Below the pieces are notes generated by a model. The model ran no database searches. It saw nothing but the letters and a program-made list of their open reading frames with translations, and was not told where the DNA came from. DNA of 24,252 nucleotides from a virus. The stretch spans positions 1 through 24,252 of the IMG/VR virus record IMGVR_UViG_3300047560_000067; one strand, 5' to 3'. Below are positions 22,311 through 24,252 of this stretch, piece after piece. How positions within the stretch are numbered: the first letter of the stretch is position 1; each line of letters starts with the position of its first letter. The translations under genes were made by a program, and so were the position numbers.

Positions 22311-24086
22311 ATGGCAACAGCACCAAATTTGGCATTGGGTTATGGCTCGGATGCCTATACCAAATACGAAGACGCTCAGAAGCGCCTTGACGACATCCTT
22401 TCTCAGCGTGAGAATAGGTTGTTTGACCCTGTTATGTTGGCGATGTCGCAAGGCTTTCTTGCGCCCACAAAAACGGGTTCTTTTGGTGAGTCCCTTGGTA
22501 ACGTAGCCGCCGCAGTTGGTCCAGCGCAGGCCGCTGAAGACAAGCGCATGATGGACATGGCCAAGATGCGTTTGGATGTTGCTCAGCAGGGATTGACGAC
22601 TGACATTGGTTTACAGCAACAAAAGAACATTAACGAGTGGATTGCCAAGAATACTGCTGGCGCTACGCCTGAAACGACAGCCCCAGCCGCTCCCTCTGCC
22701 GTTCAAGGCACGCAGGCCGCTGGCGCTAGTGTGGCCGCACCCTCTATCACTGCTGGAGCTACCCCTCCTGCCGCTTTGCCTGCCACTGGTGGAGCTCTGC
22801 CTTCCGCCCCAGTCTCTCCTGCCGCACCAGCCGCGGCGCCACAAGGACCACTGTCTACCGTTGCTCAAGCTCCTGTTCAAGCTCCTGCTCAACAGCCAAG
22901 CACTGGCATTCTGGGTGGCATTCCCTTGGGCCTGCCAGCAGGCGGTGGTGGCATGAACATGTCTCCCCAAGAGGCGTCGCTGTTTAAGATTGGCATTTCC
23001 CAAGGCAAGACTGTTCCTGACATGGTAAAGATGATCAACGACCAGCGTAATGACGACACAGTGTGGAAGGAAGGGTTTGGTGTTCACCGCCCAACCAATA
23101 CGTTCATCCCTGCGCCTTCTGCTGATCAGGTTGAGATCCAGTTGCCCGGGGACAAGTCCCCACGCAAAGTATTCAAGAGCGACTCAATGGCTCTTCAGTA
23201 CTACGCAAACACAAACGATCCTCGCTACAACGAAGTGCTGGACCGCATCAAAAATGGTCCACAGGTCGCGCGCCAGCCAGTTGTTCAGACGGGAAGCCAG
23301 CCCGGCACCACGCCGCCTTCAACTGCCGTGCCAACAACCACCGATGTGGCCGCAGAGAAGTCTCGCGCAGAGGCTGAAGCTTCAGAAGCAGGTAAAGGTG
23401 CAGGCAAGCGTACCAGCGCGGCCATGGACAAGTACGAGCAGGCGATGGAGTCTAAGAACGCCGCCATCTCTGTGAAAGAGCTGATTGCACAGCCCGGGGC
23501 CGACCTAACGATGGGCGTCTTTGAAAAGCCCACAGTCAAGGCCGCCATCGCTGGCATGGTCAGCAACAAAGCTTTCGATGAAGACAAGTTCCGCGACGCT
23601 TACACCAAGCTGAACATCAAGTTCAACGTGCCAAGACAGCAGGGCGAGTCCAAAGAAGATTACGACCAACGCAAGCAGGACATCTTTGATCGCGCTCGCG
23701 AAGTCGCGTCACAGGCGGCCATGTTGCAGTTCCAAGTCAGTATGCTGGCCAAGGGTCAGGGTCAGATCTCCAACAACGAGCGTCAGTTGTTCGCCAACAC
23801 GACACTCGGTGTGAAGGATTCTGTCAACACCATGAACCGCAAGGCTGACATGATCATTGAGCGCTCCAACTTTGCGCAGAAGGTCTCGAACGCAATCAAC
23901 GAAAAGGGTATTTCCCTTGATCAGTTCAAGCTCACGCCTGAGTACAAAAATATGGAAAAGGCTTACGAAGACAAGTTGCGCAGTATCTGGAACCCAAATG
24001 CTAAACCTTCTGGTGGCGCACCTAACGTTCCAAATACCCCTGATCTCGAGGCCGCACGTAGAAGACTTCAGGAAAATCTTAAATGA
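22311..24086 (+). CDS. Probable internal virion protein with Ala/Pro linker
   Basis: A 591-residue protein. The N-terminal 100 residues are helical (SDAYTKYEDAQKRLDDILSQ, then LFDPVMLAMSQGFLAPTKTG and MDMAKMRLDVAQQGL), a layout common in phage internal virion proteins. Residues about 115-205 are an Ala/Pro/Thr linker. A small mixed domain follows (DTVWKEGFGVHRPTN, QLPGDKSPRKVFKSD). The last 250 residues are charged helix (AAEKSRAEAEASEAGKGAGK, YDQRKQDIFDRAREVASQAA, MIIERSNFAQKVSNAINEKG) and end in RLQENLK. Its stop overlaps the ATG of the transglycosylase. A scaffold for, or partner of, that enzyme in the ejection apparatus is plausible. No catalytic motif is visible in it. Confidence 0.62.
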   Translation: MATAPNLALGYGSDAYTKYEDAQKRLDDILSQRENRLFDPVMLAMSQGFLAPTKTGSFGESLGNVAAAVGPAQAAEDKRMMDMAKMRLDVAQQGLTTDIGLQQQKNINEWIAKNTAGATPETTAPAAPSAVQGTQAAGASVAAPSITAGATPPAALPATGGALPSAPVSPAAPAAAPQGPLSTVAQAPVQAPAQQPSTGILGGIPLGLPAGGGGMNMSPQEASLFKIGISQGKTVPDMVKMINDQRNDDTVWKEGFGVHRPTNTFIPAPSADQVEIQLPGDKSPRKVFKSDSMALQYYANTNDPRYNEVLDRIKNGPQVARQPVVQTGSQPGTTPPSTAVPTTTDVAAEKSRAEAEASEAGKGAGKRTSAAMDKYEQAMESKNAAISVKELIAQPGADLTMGVFEKPTVKAAIAGMVSNKAFDEDKFRDAYTKLNIKFNVPRQQGESKEDYDQRKQDIFDRAREVASQAAMLQFQVSMLAKGQGQISNNERQLFANTTLGVKDSVNTMNRKADMIIERSNFAQKVSNAINEKGISLDQFKLTPEYKNMEKAYEDKLRSIWNPNAKPSGGAPNVPNTPDLEAARRRLQENLK

Positions 24087-24252
24087 AAAAAGAACTCACC
24101 TTCATTAAGAGCCTCGACGAAGAGCAGATCAAGTACGCCATGATGGTTCGCCAAGCGGCTGAGGCGGCTGGCGTGAACCCAACATTGGCTTTGGCCATTG
24201 CTTACCATGAAGGCCGCTTCAGGCCTAACGCGCCTCGAGGTGAAGACGGTGA
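24083..24252 (+). CDS. Lytic transglycosylase, SLT-type, 3' partial
   Basis: The first 56 codons are visible before the window ends. After a helical lead (KKELTFIKSLDEEQIKYAMM) the sequence has VRQAAEAAGVNPTLALAIAY, then HEGRFRPNAPRGEDG. This matches the SLT / lysozyme-like entry helix with the catalytic Glu (Glu43) in (Y/Q)(H/E)EGxFxPxA, as in transglycosylases that phages carry in the virion to open peptidoglycan during DNA entry. It overlaps the previous stop (ATGA) and has AGGA at 24070-24073. The lead region is short, so this could be a whole domain at the front of a larger ejection protein. The enzyme fold call is good; full length unknown. Confidence 0.75.
   Translation, partial: MKKELTFIKSLDEEQIKYAMMVRQAAEAAGVNPTLALAIAYHEGRFRPNAPRGEDG

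Overview
The window is one dense block of tailed-phage virion and lysis genes, all on the + strand. The largest gap between genes is 41 bases. Both ends cut through a gene. I see no tRNA, rRNA, CRISPR array, integrase, transposase or clear terminator. The parts present are head-tail adaptors, a beta-propeller nozzle, several internal or ejection-type proteins and a virion transglycosylase, with no tape-measure, sheath or baseplate gene. This points to a short-tailed (podovirus-like) phage. Many proteins resemble families I associate with freshwater and marine environmental phages, so an aquatic Gram-negative host, perhaps betaproteobacterial, is my inference. No host marker is present.

Layout. 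(1) 1-3894: a partial adaptor-like protein with a beta-sandwich region, a small four-cysteine protein, a 727-residue modular fibre and two small virion-type proteins. (2) 3907-9501: four fibre/adhesin genes built on five copies of a glycine-rich domain, one also carrying a LamG-like domain, with a conserved 119-residue protein of unknown function among them. (3) 9504-12173: a lysis and membrane cassette with a small basic protein, an XhlA-like membrane protein, a 31-residue membrane micro-ORF, a 229-residue single-pass protein, a secreted protein, a helical protein, a three-TM holin candidate and a GH24 endolysin. (4) 12215-16602: a second adaptor, a second fibre, a gp10-like nozzle and a small conserved protein. 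(5) 16603-24252: a 1569-residue protein with a Thr/Pro repeat rod, two probable internal virion proteins and the start of a lytic transglycosylase.

Inferred joint function: adaptors and nozzle form the short tail. Fibres and glycine-rich adhesins decorate it and bind host surfaces. Internal proteins and the transglycosylase carry DNA across the envelope, and the lysis cassette releases progeny. Translation looks tightly coupled, with many ATGA or TAATG overlaps and repeated fusion of the stop codon to the next Shine-Dalgarno (TAAGGAG). The features that stand out most are the glycine-rich adhesin array, the two adaptor-plus-fibre pairs, decoration modules shared between fibre and nozzle, and the Thr/Pro rod in the giant protein. 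I did not find a clear non-phage accessory system such as defence, a retroelement or a toxin pair.
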